Shown piece after piece: positions 1 to 7,568 of a stretch of DNA of 64,000 nt. The number at the start of each line of letters is the position of its first letter. Position 1 is the first letter of the stretch. A program made the translations under genes and the position numbers. Origin of the DNA: Leifsonia virtsii (GTDB lineage: Bacteria > Actinomycetota > Actinomycetes > Actinomycetales > Microbacteriaceae); NCBI RefSeq assembly GCF_030433675.1, contig NZ_JAROCB010000005.1, positions 124,001 to 188,000 on the forward strand, read 5' to 3'. Below the pieces are notes generated by a model. That model ran no database searches, was not told the DNA's origin, and worked only from the letters and a program-made list of their open reading frames with translations.

Positions 1-300
1 GACACGGTCCGCTGGATGTGGTCCACCGGCGCCGATTCATCTCCGTACGCCACGTGGGCGTGCCCGCAGCTGTGGCTCGAGGACTTCCAGTCCGACCTCG
101 CCCGCGTCGACGTTCCGGCGCTGATCATGCACGGCACCGCCGACCGGATCCTCTCCATCGACGGGCAGGGACACCGTGCCCACGAAGCGCTCCCGGCCGC
201 CCGGTACGTCGAGATCGACGGCGGACCGCACATCAACCCCGTCACCCACGCCCCCGAGGTCAACCGCCAGCTGCTCGACTTCCTCGCCAACCCGGCCTGA
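1..300 (+). CDS. alpha/beta hydrolase, C-terminal part (5' end outside window)
   Basis: C-terminal 99 residues of an alpha/beta hydrolase; the frame is open from the first base, so the start lies before the window. The visible part carries two members of the usual triad: an Asp in 'MHGTADRIL' (residue 48 of the visible part) and a His in 'DGGPHI' (residue 77). This resembles the end of non-haem chloroperoxidase/esterase-type hydrolases, where the last motif is usually GxPHG. The nucleophile Ser is not visible. A second, different hydrolase follows after 63 bp on the same strand and may share its transcript. The substrate cannot be inferred. Confidence 0.75.
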   Translation, partial: DTVRWMWSTGADSSPYATWACPQLWLEDFQSDLARVDVPALIMHGTADRILSIDGQGHRAHEALPAARYVEIDGGPHINPVTHAPEVNRQLLDFLANPA

Positions 301-363
301 CACCAGCGACCCCAAACCCACCCACCCCAGTGAAGCAAACCCAACCCAGAAAGGACGGACATC

Positions 364-1323
364 ATGTCCGAAGTCGTGCTCGAACCCGGCGCTCAGGAAA
401 TCGCCGACGCCACCGCTAACCCGCCGTACCTGTACGAGATCGGCGTCGAGAAGGCACGGAAGGTCTTCGACGACCTCCAGTCCACACCGATCGAGAAGGC
501 CGAAGTCGGTGAAGACAAGTGGATCACCGTCCCCGCCGAGGTCGGTGACGTCCCGGTGCGCATCATCAAACCGGTCGGCGCCACCGGCACCCTTCCCGTC
601 ATCCTCTACGTCCACGGTGGCGGGTGGATCCTCGGCGACTCCGGCACCCACGACCGACTCATCCGGGAACTCTGCGCGGGCGCTAACGCCGCCCTCGTGT
701 TCCCCGAATACGACCGCTCCCCGGAGGCACAGTTCGCTCACGCGATCGAGCAGGCGTACGCGACCGCCCGGTGGATCACCCGGAGCGGCGGTGATGAAGG
801 GCTCGACGCGTCCCGGATGGCGGTCGCCGGCGACTCGGTCGGCGGCAACATGACCATCGCGCTGACGATGCTTGCCAAGCAGCGCGGCGACGTCACGTTC
901 GTCCACCAGTCCCTGTACTACCCGGTCACCGAAGGCGCCCAGAACACCGAGAGCTACAGGACGTTCGCGAACGGACCGTTCCTGACGGCGAAGGCGATGG
1001 CGTGGTTCTGGGACGCGTACCTCCCGGATGTCGAGCGCCGCTCGGACGTGCTGGCGTCACCGCTGAACGCCACCCTCGACGAGCTCCGCGGGCTGCCGCC
1101 GGCGCTCGTGATCGTGGACCAGAACGACCCGCTCCGCGACGAGGGCGAGGCGTACTCGGCCAAACTTGTCCAGGCCGGGGTGCCCACGGCGAGCGTCCGC
1201 ATCAACCACGTCACCCACGACTTCATGATGCTGAACAAGGAACGACCCACCCTGGGAACGACGGCCGCAGTCGACCTGGCGATCGTCACGCTGCGCAGGG
1301 CGCTCGGCACCGAAAAGCCGTAG
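364..1323 (+). CDS. alpha/beta hydrolase, HSL-type esterase/lipase
   Basis: 319-residue carboxylesterase-type hydrolase of the hormone-sensitive-lipase group (bacterial family IV). The oxyanion-hole motif HGGGW is at residues 84-88, the nucleophile elbow GDSVGGN has Ser158, and the triad is completed by Asp255 ('QNDPLRD') and His285 ('THDFM'). Length is normal for the family and there is no signal peptide, so it should act in the cytoplasm on short acyl esters. The ATG has a good ribosome site (AAAGGACGG, about 8 bp upstream). It follows the partial hydrolase on the same strand, and downstream there is a hairpin facing convergent genes. Natural substrate unknown. Confidence 0.88.
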   Translation: MSEVVLEPGAQEIADATANPPYLYEIGVEKARKVFDDLQSTPIEKAEVGEDKWITVPAEVGDVPVRIIKPVGATGTLPVILYVHGGGWILGDSGTHDRLIRELCAGANAALVFPEYDRSPEAQFAHAIEQAYATARWITRSGGDEGLDASRMAVAGDSVGGNMTIALTMLAKQRGDVTFVHQSLYYPVTEGAQNTESYRTFANGPFLTAKAMAWFWDAYLPDVERRSDVLASPLNATLDELRGLPPALVIVDQNDPLRDEGEAYSAKLVQAGVPTASVRINHVTHDFMMLNKERPTLGTTAAVDLAIVTLRRALGTEKP

Positions 1324-1347
1324 CCCTGGCCACGGTGTCATGCCAAC

Positions 1348-1382
1348 GATGCCCGGTGATGCTCCCCTCAGCGCCGGGCATC
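1348..1382. terminator. hairpin between convergent genes
   Basis: Perfect 9-bp inverted repeat, GATGCCCGG at 1348-1356 and CCGGGCATC at 1374-1382, with a 17-nt loop. It lies just after the esterase and before the end of the convergent minus-strand gene. No clear T-run follows on either strand, so it could be a weak bidirectional terminator or only a 3' mRNA end structure. Confidence 0.45.
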
Positions 1383-1450
1383 GCTTCCGTCTTCGAACAG
1401 CACGGCGTGTGAGCTCCGACGACGTCCGCAGCTTCGCGGAGGACACGACT

Positions 1451-1837
1451 TCATCCTTCGAGAGGCAGCCGCAGCTCGCGGCGCTCCGTCACCGTCACCT
1501 CCGCTCGCGTGGCGTCACGAGCGATCAGCGATACGCGGAAGTCGGTGAAGACCTCCGCGATGAAATCGGCCACCGTGACGCCGGTGACATGGAACTCCAC
1601 GGCGGCTTCGCCCCCGCACAGTGTCCCGATTTCCCGGGCGGTGAGAATGATCTCGTCCTCACCGCCTGGTGACGCCTCCAGGTCGATGGCGATGATCCGC
1701 CACCGGTGGGCGTCCAGCCCGACCGTCTCAGCGAGCGTGGGATGGCGGATCGCGACGTGTTCATCCGCCCACGCGCCGCCGGCCCAGTCGGCGTAGTCTT
1801 CGCCGGCGTCCCGGCTGCTCCACGGCCTCCTCGCCAC
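1451..1837 (-). CDS. hypothetical protein, 128 aa
   Basis: I do not recognise this protein. The frame opens with a GTG at 1837, runs 128 residues and ends at a TGA at 1451. Composition is acidic and soluble, without membrane segments or signal peptide. Directly upstream in the same frame, separated only by an in-frame TGA at 1850-1852, is a 29-codon stub (1853-1939) that looks like the start of another family, so the region may be the product of a deletion or rearrangement and the true start is uncertain. It lies just downstream of the SDR gene on the same strand and would be co-transcribed. A non-functional remnant is possible. Confidence 0.4.
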   Translation of the reverse strand: MARRPWSSRDAGEDYADWAGGAWADEHVAIRHPTLAETVGLDAHRWRIIAIDLEASPGGEDEIILTAREIGTLCGGEAAVEFHVTGVTVADFIAEVFTDFRVSLIARDATRAEVTVTERRELRLPLEG

Positions 1838-1849
1838 GACGGGCCGTCC

Positions 1850-1939
1850 TCAGCCCCACGTGAAGCGAGCGCCGGTGTCCACCCGGTGGAAATACGTCCG
1901 CACCAAGGTGATCTGCTCATCGAGGGTCAGGCCGCTCAT
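1850..1939 (-). pseudogene. N-terminal stub resembling a SnoaL/NTF2-like protein
   Basis: A 29-codon frame starts with ATG at 1939, only 3 bp from the end of the SDR gene, and stops at TGA 1850-1852. Its start, 'MSGLTLDEQITLVRTYFHRV', is typical of the first helix of SnoaL-like (NTF2-fold) proteins, which are usually 120-150 residues long and often encoded beside SDR genes. The remainder of the fold is not found in any frame downstream; the same frame reopens as the unrelated 128-aa protein. I read it as the remnant of a truncated gene, on motif resemblance only. Confidence 0.4.
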
Positions 1940-2691
1940 GCGTGCGCCTCCCCGCCGTCGACGAAGAGCTCGCTGCCGGTGGTGAAGCTGCGGTCCGAAG
2001 CGAGGAACAGGACCGCCTCTGCGACTTCCGCTGGTTGGACGAGACGCCCGAGCGGGATGTTCTGGTTGAAGTTGTTCAGCAGTACCTCTGCGGCCTTCTC
2101 GTTGGGGGCGAGCCCGCGCAGACCGGGCGTCTCGGTGGGACCGGGCACGACGTTGTTCACGCGGATGCGGCGGGGCGCGAGTTCGATCGCCCAGGTGCGG
2201 GTGAGCGAGCGGATCGCCGCCTTGGTTGCGGCGTACACGCCGAAGTTCGGGGCGGCGGTGTCGGCGGTGCTGGAACCGGTGAGGATGACGGAGGCGCCGT
2301 CGTTCAACAGCGGAAGGGCCTTCTGTAGGGTGAACGTCGCTCCGCGGACGTTCCGTGCGAAGGTGGCGTCGAAGTCTTCGACGGTGAGTTCGTGCAGGCC
2401 CGCGAATCCTCCTCCGCCGGCGTTGATGTGGAGGACGTCCAGGCGGCGTCCGCTGTCGCGGATGGCGTTGAAGACGGCGTCGAGGTCGTCGAGGTCGGAG
2501 GCGTCGCCGCGGATGCCGGTGCCCCTCTCTCCGATCGAGGCGACGGCAGCATCGAGGTCGGACTGAGTGCGGCCGGTGACGAAGACGTAGGCGCCCGCCG
2601 CGGCGAGGCGCTGAACGACAGCGAGACCGATGCCTTTGGTTCCGCCGGTGACGAGCGCGGTCTTGCCGGCGAGCTCCTGCTGTGCGTCCAT
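1936..2691 (-). CDS. SDR family oxidoreductase
   Basis: 251-residue classical short-chain dehydrogenase/reductase, cytoplasmic. The NAD(P)-binding motif TGGTKGIG is at residues 15-22, 'NAG' near residue 90, catalytic Ser140 ('LTGSST'), and Tyr153/Lys157 in 'YAATK'. It ends with a typical 'FVDGGEAHA' tail. The Arg after Thr40-Gly ('VTGRTQSD') favours NADP. The ATG at 2691 has an AAGGAG ribosome site. It sits 24 bp downstream of the TauE/SafE permease gene on the same strand and may share its transcript. The substrate cannot be predicted; family members reduce ketones or oxidise secondary alcohols. Confidence 0.9.
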   Translation of the reverse strand: MDAQQELAGKTALVTGGTKGIGLAVVQRLAAAGAYVFVTGRTQSDLDAAVASIGERGTGIRGDASDLDDLDAVFNAIRDSGRRLDVLHINAGGGGFAGLHELTVEDFDATFARNVRGATFTLQKALPLLNDGASVILTGSSTADTAAPNFGVYAATKAAIRSLTRTWAIELAPRRIRVNNVVPGPTETPGLRGLAPNEKAAEVLLNNFNQNIPLGRLVQPAEVAEAVLFLASDRSFTTGSELFVDGGEAHA

Positions 2692-2715
2692 GATGTTCTC
2701 CTTGGGGTCGATGTT

Positions 2716-3540
2716 TCAGGGGGAGGGCTCGGACGCGGTCTTCCGGCGGGCGAGTCGTTGCGCTGCAATGGCTTTCCAGGTGAGTTGGGCGGCGACGGCG
2801 ATCAGCAGCAGCCCGAACAGGGTGCTAGACAGCTGCGGTGGGAGGGCGAGCGCCAACCATGCCCCCGGGACCGATGCCACCGTGGCGGCGAGCCCGAGCG
2901 CGAGGCCGGTGGGGACATCCACGTTCTTCGCCCGCCAGTTGGAGATGGTGCCGACCACGCTGGTCGGGATCATGACGACGAGCGAGGTGCCCTTGGCGAT
3001 CAGGTCGCTGACACCGAAGACGTTGATGAGGGCGGGGACGGCGATGATTCCGCCGCCGATGCCGAACAGGGCGGAGAGCACGCCCATCAGCAGGCCGAGC
3101 ACGACGTAACCGACACCGACCGCCGGGGTGAACGCGACATCGTGCCCGCGTTGCGGCGTGATGAAGAACAGGCGTGCGGCGACGAGCAGGATGAAGACGA
3201 TGAACATCCAGCGCAGCCAGGTCAGCGGGATACGTTTGAGCAGGGCGCTGCCCGCAAGCGCGCCGACGACGGCGCCGACGGACACCAGGACGGCTGCGAG
3301 CAGGTCCACCTCCCCGGCGACGAGGTACGTGATGGAGCCGACGATCGAGGTCGGCACGATCGCGGCCAGGGAGGTCGCCGCGGCGACTCGCTGGTTCACT
3401 TTCGCGAAGGTGACCAGCAGCGGCACCATGACGATGCCGCCGCCGATGGCGAACAGCCCGGAGAGCAGGCCGCCGACCAAACCGATGACGACGATCGTCG
3501 TCCAGCGTCGCGGGGTCGCCGGGGCAGCGTGTCCAGTCAT
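2716..3540 (-). CDS. TauE/SafE (TSUP) family permease
   Basis: 274-residue integral membrane protein with two homologous halves. Each begins with a glycine-rich block, 'GLLSGLFAIGGGIVMVP' near the N-terminus and 'GVLSALFGIGGGIIAVP' after mid-protein, which is the signature of the TSUP (DUF81) family with about eight membrane helices. Members export sulfite, sulfoacetate or other small anions. Its ATG overlaps the stop of the upstream DUF302 gene by ATGA, so it is translationally coupled to that stub and to the TDT transporter before it. This places two putative anion exporters in one transcript. The substrate is inference. Confidence 0.88.
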   Translation of the reverse strand: MTGHAAPATPRRWTTIVVIGLVGGLLSGLFAIGGGIVMVPLLVTFAKVNQRVAAATSLAAIVPTSIVGSITYLVAGEVDLLAAVLVSVGAVVGALAGSALLKRIPLTWLRWMFIVFILLVAARLFFITPQRGHDVAFTPAVGVGYVVLGLLMGVLSALFGIGGGIIAVPALINVFGVSDLIAKGTSLVVMIPTSVVGTISNWRAKNVDVPTGLALGLAATVASVPGAWLALALPPQLSSTLFGLLLIAVAAQLTWKAIAAQRLARRKTASEPSP

Positions 3541-3728
3541 CGGACGATCTCCGCGGACCCGAAGACCAGCACTGTCTCCTCCGGTAGCGACAGGCCGGCG
3601 CCGCGGGCGTTCGCCGAGTGGTCGTAAACGCCGAAAAGACTGACCTGCCCGGCGGCGAGACGGTCACGGATCGTGTCGACTACGACCGGGACGGGGCGGT
3701 CGATTCGTGTGGTGTGCCAGTACTTCAT
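3537..3728 (-). CDS. short DUF302-like protein, 63 aa (apparently truncated)
   Basis: A 63-residue frame from ATG 3728 to TGA 3537 starting 'MKYWHTTRIDRP'. The part from 'FGVYDHSANARGAGLSLP' to 'VLVFGS' matches the first half of the DUF302 fold, whose members are usually 120-160 residues; the second half is missing. Both ends are overlapped: its ATG overlaps the stop of the TDT transporter and its TGA overlaps the start of the TauE permease, each by ATGA. The neat overlap suggests it is translated, as a shortened domain or a relic kept for coupling. DUF302 has no well defined function. Confidence 0.6.
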   Translation of the reverse strand: MKYWHTTRIDRPVPVVVDTIRDRLAAGQVSLFGVYDHSANARGAGLSLPEETVLVFGSAEIVR

Positions 3729-4816
3729 CGTCGTTCCCTTTCCGGCGCCCGCTTCGCTGCGGGTGTCCCATCGCTGCGGGTATGAGGTCGTCTGCTGATG
3801 GTGACAGGTCTGGTGACGGCGTCGTCGGCTTTCCGGAGGGTCTGCTCGGCGCGTCGCGCTCCGCGCCGGACGCTGGTGACCAGAGCCAGACTCCGGACAG
3901 CAACAATGAGGGTCAACACAGTGGGGACGACGGCCAGGAGCACGGCGACGGGCTCCCAACCGGGGAAGCCATCCAGTCGCACCCACTGGATGCCGTAGGA
4001 GGCGGCCGCTGCGACCGGGAAGGTCAGCGACCAGAAGCCGAGACTGAATTGGAGTTTGCGGTACGTGCCGATGAGGAACAGCTGCAGCAGGACCATGATC
4101 GCGAGCATCCCTAGGAAGCACAGGGACACCGGGTCGCGGTGCGTTCCGGCAATCAGGAACCAGGCAGTGCCGCCGAGAGCGGGCGGCGCGAGAAGGATGG
4201 CGAGCGTCGGCGTCAATGCGTCTGGAAGCGGTGGGAAGAGCGCAAGCCGGGAAAGCAGCACCGTGAGCAGCACAATCCAGAAGAACAGCCCGACAGCGAA
4301 CGCCGCCACGGCGACGCCGTTCACCTGAAGCCGCGCGGCGACGATGGAGGCGATGAAGGAACCGCCGACGGTCGGCAGCAGGTACGCGCCGTGGAACGCT
4401 TCCGGGTTCAGCGCCCCGGTGTGCCAGTAAGAGAGGATCCATCCGCCGAACAGCACCGCCGCGACGAACGACACTGCGGTGAGGATGACGGCGCCGACCG
4501 GCCACCAGGCGGTGAGCTGCGAGCCCAGCAGCATTCCGATCGCGGGGATGACCGCTGCGATAGGGCCTTGCGCCGGGTGTCGCAGCTGAGACCGCAGCGT
4601 CTCGGTGCTGTGCCGCCCACGGTTCAGGTGCGCGATGATCAGCCACACCCACGCGACCGCGGTCGCGCACCAGAGAACGGCCGGTGCGAGGCCGTTCCAG
4701 CCGAACACGGTCGTGACGGTGCTCCACACGGTGGCGAGGCCGGCGATGCCGAAGCAGATGGCGAATGTGTTCAACGGGATACGCGGCATCGACTTGCGGG
4801 GACCGGCAGCGGTCAT
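3725..4816 (-). CDS. TDT / SLAC1-TehA-like transporter
   Basis: 363-residue polytopic membrane protein with about ten hydrophobic helices. It starts 'RIPLNTFAICFGIAGLATVW', the usual opening of tellurite-resistance/dicarboxylate transporters (TDT; TehA, SLAC1, sulfite exporter SSU1), followed by conserved blocks such as 'HTGALNPEAFHGAYLLPTVG' and 'FWSLTFPVAAAASYG'. The C-terminal tail is Arg-rich and cytoplasmic. First gene of an overlapping trio with DUF302 and TauE/SafE. TDT members move tellurite, malate, nitrate or sulfite; pairing with a TauE/SafE permease makes sulfite or another small anion plausible but unproven. Confidence 0.72.
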   Translation of the reverse strand: MTAAGPRKSMPRIPLNTFAICFGIAGLATVWSTVTTVFGWNGLAPAVLWCATAVAWVWLIIAHLNRGRHSTETLRSQLRHPAQGPIAAVIPAIGMLLGSQLTAWWPVGAVILTAVSFVAAVLFGGWILSYWHTGALNPEAFHGAYLLPTVGGSFIASIVAARLQVNGVAVAAFAVGLFFWIVLLTVLLSRLALFPPLPDALTPTLAILLAPPALGGTAWFLIAGTHRDPVSLCFLGMLAIMVLLQLFLIGTYRKLQFSLGFWSLTFPVAAAASYGIQWVRLDGFPGWEPVAVLLAVVPTVLTLIVAVRSLALVTSVRRGARRAEQTLRKADDAVTRPVTISRRPHTRSDGTPAAKRAPERERR

Positions 4817-4852
4817 ATTCCTTGCCTCCTGTGCTTCTGTCGACCCGGCTGG

Positions 4853-5227
4853 TCAGGGCTCGAGGGTGGCGATGGGTTCTCCGGCCTCGACGATGTAGGT
4901 GGAGAGCATCCGGCCGAGGTCGGGCCCGAGATCGGTGGCGTTGTGCGGGACTCCCGGCGGGATGAGGAAGCCGTCGCCGGCGTTGAGGATCTGGGTATCC
5001 GCATCCTGTCGTTCCATGCGGACCCGGCCGGCGAGGATGTAGCCGACCTCCTCGCCCGGGTGGTGGTGCCATCCAGAGGAGACGTCCACGGGGATTTCGG
5101 TCAGCACCTGGACGATGTCGCGTCCGGGGATGGAGGAGCGCTGGTGCTGAATCTCGGTGCGCTTGAGGCGGTCGCGGAGGTCGTCGGCGTCGATCGGGCG
5201 GTCGTCGGTGGGGGTCGTGTCGGTCAT
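4853..5227 (-). CDS. cupin domain protein
   Basis: 124-residue single-domain cupin. Motif 1 appears as 'WHHHPGEEVGYILAG', with metal-binding His residues and Glu, and motif 2 as 'GDGFLIPPGVPHN' with the last His. Such small cupins bind a divalent metal and act as dioxygenases, isomerases or sensory proteins. I placed the start at ATG 5227 ('MTDTTPTDD') because upstream codons in the frame are low-complexity and the preceding bases contain no conserved residues. It lies 36 bp upstream of the TDT transporter gene on the same strand and may be the first gene of that transcript. Function unknown. Confidence 0.8.
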   Translation of the reverse strand: MTDTTPTDDRPIDADDLRDRLKRTEIQHQRSSIPGRDIVQVLTEIPVDVSSGWHHHPGEEVGYILAGRVRMERQDADTQILNAGDGFLIPPGVPHNATDLGPDLGRMLSTYIVEAGEPIATLEP

Positions 5228-5368
5228 GACTGCTCCTGCGAAGTGGGCGGCTAGTTCGTGCTGCCGCCGAGTCTTCGCTCCGCCGCGTCGGGCGACGCCC
5301 GGGAGGCCCGGAGAAGATTTCCGGCAAACCCTACGGCGCCCGTCGCCCATTCGGCGCACGATGAGCGT

Positions 5369-5728
5369 GTGTCCCTGTCGGTGATGGTCGTAGATGATGA
5401 CGAGCGGTTCCGCGAATTGGCGCGACGAATGCTCGCCGGGTGCGGCTACACCGCGGACGGGGAAGCGGGGAGCGTCGCCGACGCGGTGAGGATGACGTCA
5501 TCCCGGATGCCCGACGCTCTACTCGTGGACGTGGGGTTGCCCGACGGGGACGGGTTCGACCTTGTACGTCAACTGACCGCCGGTTCCGCGTCGCCGCGGG
5601 TCGTCCTCGTTTCGGCCGACCCGGATTCGGCGTCCGGGCGTGACGCCCGTGCTGCCGGCGCACTAGGATTCGTCCCGAAGAGCGACCTGAGTTGTGCCGT
5701 CCTGCATCTGCTTCTCGACACTGACTGA
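5369..5728 (+). CDS. stand-alone response regulator receiver domain
   Basis: 119-residue protein that is only a CheY-like receiver. The acidic pocket is at residues 9-11 ('VVDDDE'), the phosphoacceptor Asp54 is in 'LLVDVGLPDG', the switch Ser82 in 'VLVSAD', and Lys104 in 'FVPKSD'. No output domain follows. The start is GTG 5369, where homology begins; the frame is open further upstream but that part is low-complexity. The gene is followed after 18 bp by a LuxR-type response regulator on the same strand, with no histidine kinase beside them. It may act in a phosphorelay or titrate phosphate from its neighbour. Confidence 0.85.
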   Translation: MSLSVMVVDDDERFRELARRMLAGCGYTADGEAGSVADAVRMTSSRMPDALLVDVGLPDGDGFDLVRQLTAGSASPRVVLVSADPDSASGRDARAAGALGFVPKSDLSCAVLHLLLDTD

Positions 5729-5746
5729 AGCGCAAGGGGAAGATCG

Positions 5747-6412
5747 GTGGTCCAGCCGGTGAGGGTGTCCGTCGGAGAGGATGACGTGCTTCTCCGACGT
5801 GGGGTCGTCCGCGTCTTGACCGACGGCGGCCTCGACGTCGTCGCCGAATCGGGGAGCGCACCGGAGCTGCTCGCCAAGACGCTCGCCTACAAGCCAGACG
5901 TCGCAGTTGTCGACATCGGCCTCCCACCCCATCGCGGAGACGATGGATTGCAGGTTGCCGTGGAACTGCGCCGGCGGCTCCCGTCGATCGGTGTCGTCGT
6001 GCTCACCCAGCATGACGAGCCCGCCTATGCGATGGAGCTGATCGGCGACCGCGCGGACGGGGTCGGCTACCTGTTGAAGGAACGCGTGGGTGACGTCACC
6101 GACTTCTGCGCCGACATCGTCCGTGTCGCTCACGGCGGAAGCGCGTTGGATCCGACCGTGGTCGCCAAGATGATGCGACCGAACACCATCCCCGAACAGC
6201 TGGCGCTGCTTACGGAGCGTGAACGTGCGGTTCTCGCCGCGATGGCCGAGGGGCAGTCGAACGCCGGCATCGCACGCAGCCTGCTGATCAGTACTGCGGC
6301 GGTCGAAAAGCATGTGACCTCGATTTTCCGCCGACTGCAGATCCCGGAGGACCCCGCCGGGCACCGACGGGTCCAAGCCGTGCTCCGCTACATCACGGCG
6401 AACCAAGGGTGA
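5747..6412 (+). CDS. NarL/FixJ-type response regulator with LuxR DNA-binding domain
   Basis: 221 residues. Receiver: acidic residues 'GEDD' at 10-13, phosphoacceptor Asp56 in 'VAVVDIGLP', then 'VLTQHDE' and 'YLLKERVGD' with the conserved Lys. A GerE/LuxR helix-turn-helix covers about residues 155-210 ('LTERERAVLAAMAEGQSN', 'AAVEKHVTSIFRRL'). The start is GTG 5747 after a GGGGAAG ribosome site. It forms a probable operon with the stand-alone receiver. The partner sensor kinase is not encoded within several kilobases on either side, so the input signal is unknown. Confidence 0.92.
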   Translation: MVQPVRVSVGEDDVLLRRGVVRVLTDGGLDVVAESGSAPELLAKTLAYKPDVAVVDIGLPPHRGDDGLQVAVELRRRLPSIGVVVLTQHDEPAYAMELIGDRADGVGYLLKERVGDVTDFCADIVRVAHGGSALDPTVVAKMMRPNTIPEQLALLTERERAVLAAMAEGQSNAGIARSLLISTAAVEKHVTSIFRRLQIPEDPAGHRRVQAVLRYITANQG

Positions 6413-6517
6413 CCTCTGGCGTTCCGGTGGGGCTGCTCCTGACAGTTGCCGTTGTACGCGATCCGGAAACGGGCGGCTCCATCGGCCGTCAGGTCGGCGC
6501 CGGCGCTGATGTCAGGG

Positions 6518-7507
6518 TCAGTCCCGGGCCTCCTGGACGTCGCGGGCCTTGAGGGTGCGGTAGGTGGTGACGGGGTGCGTGCCGAGCACGATCTTGCCGC
6601 GGGAGTGCAGATTCTGCAGGTCGTCATAGGCGTACTTGATCTCGTCGAGCGGGTAGAAGCCCGAGATGAGCAGGGTGAACGCGCGCTCTTCGGCCAGTTC
6701 GGCCAGCCGGGCGAGCTGTGCGGTGCCGTGGGCGACGGATTCCGGGTCCTCCTGCAGCAGCGTGAGCTCGGTGTCGCGGCGGTCCTCGCTCGACCGGTAG
6801 CGGGCTGCAGGGACGCCGAGGGACTCGGCCAGGGCACGGCCGTCCCGGCCGAAGTTGTCGATCAGCGCAGTGACCCTGCCGGGCGCCTGCTCGCGGATCC
6901 GCTCCTCGATCGCTTCTCCGTATCGCACCGGCTTGATTCCGAGCTGTCGCAGATAGTCGAAATTGCGGTCGCCGCAGGTGCCGATCACGTACGCGCCGCG
7001 GTGCTTCGCCAACTGCGCCTCGATGCTGCCGACGCCGCCGGCCGCGGCCGAGATCACGACGATGTCGTCGTGCCCGATCCGCAGGTCGTCCAGGGTGTCG
7101 AGCGCGGTGACGCCCGCCAGGTACAAGCCTCCGGCGACCTCCCATGGCACATGCGGCGGCTTCGGTACGAGTGCGCCGACCGGTACGACGATGTGGGTCG
7201 CGTGGGCTCCGGTGCGGACATGGCCGATGACCTCGGCGCCGCGGCGGAACCGTCCGCCCGCATCGCCAGTGACGACGATCCCCGCGAAGTCGCTGCCGGA
7301 GCCCCGCGGGAACGGCTCGTCGGCCCACGCCTCCTCACGACCGCTCCGGATGAAGCCGTCGATGTGGCTGATGCCCGTCGAGATCACCTCGACCAGCACC
7401 TCTTCCGGGCCGGGCTCGGGGAGGGGGCGCGTGCGCTTCTCGAGCACGTCCACGTCCCCGTTGCGGTCGTACTCGAAGACCGTGATCTCCTCGGGCTTCT
7501 TCGCCAT
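6518..7507 (-). CDS. NADP-dependent quinone-type oxidoreductase (zinc-independent MDR)
   Basis: 329-residue medium-chain dehydrogenase/reductase. N-terminal GroES-like fold with 'GISHIDGFIRSG' where zinc enzymes carry a catalytic Cys, then 'GSDFAGIVV' and the Rossmann motif 'AAAGGVGSIEAQLA'. The missing catalytic and structural Cys residues indicate the zinc-free quinone oxidoreductase/zeta-crystallin group, usually NADPH-dependent and acting on quinones or enones. The ATG at 7507 has a GGAAGGAG ribosome site. The promoter region contains two palindromes (7523-7543, 7556-7568) suggesting dedicated regulation, perhaps by a stress or electrophile sensor not encoded in this window. Confidence 0.88.
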   Translation of the reverse strand: MAKKPEEITVFEYDRNGDVDVLEKRTRPLPEPGPEEVLVEVISTGISHIDGFIRSGREEAWADEPFPRGSGSDFAGIVVTGDAGGRFRRGAEVIGHVRTGAHATHIVVPVGALVPKPPHVPWEVAGGLYLAGVTALDTLDDLRIGHDDIVVISAAAGGVGSIEAQLAKHRGAYVIGTCGDRNFDYLRQLGIKPVRYGEAIEERIREQAPGRVTALIDNFGRDGRALAESLGVPAARYRSSEDRRDTELTLLQEDPESVAHGTAQLARLAELAEERAFTLLISGFYPLDEIKYAYDDLQNLHSRGKIVLGTHPVTTYRTLKARDVQEARD

Positions 7508-7522
7508 CGGATGCTCCTTCCG

Positions 7523-7543
7523 CCAGGGTCCAAGACCCTGGCC
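7523..7543. promoter_or_regulatory. palindromic operator-like site upstream of the MDR oxidoreductase
   Basis: Perfect inverted repeat GCCAGGGTC (7523-7531) and GACCCTGGC (7535-7543) around a 3-bp centre, 16 bp upstream of the start codon at 7507. The CAGGGTC/GACCCTG pattern is like sites used by MerR-family regulators, but no such gene is nearby. It could also be an mRNA leader hairpin controlling translation, since it lies close to the ribosome site. Confidence 0.45.
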
Positions 7544-7555
7544 GAAGAATATCCC

Positions 7556-7568
7556 TAGCCGGGCTAGA
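7556..7568. promoter_or_regulatory. second palindrome, CTAGCCGGGCTAG
   Basis: 13-bp palindrome with a single central base (CTAGCC-G-GGCTAG), 12 bp upstream of the first one and in the probable core promoter of the MDR oxidoreductase gene. It looks like a compact TetR-type operator. The cognate regulator is not evident. Confidence 0.35.

Noticed and set aside
2392-3627. 411-codon plus-strand frame opposite the SDR and TauE/SafE genes
   Set aside because: Translation is Asp/Arg/Gln-rich low complexity without motifs; it mirrors the codon bias of the real minus-strand genes.
6413-6517. Short readable peptide on the minus strand between the response regulator and the MDR gene
   Set aside because: It only extends a shadow frame of the MDR gene, with no start or ribosome site of its own.
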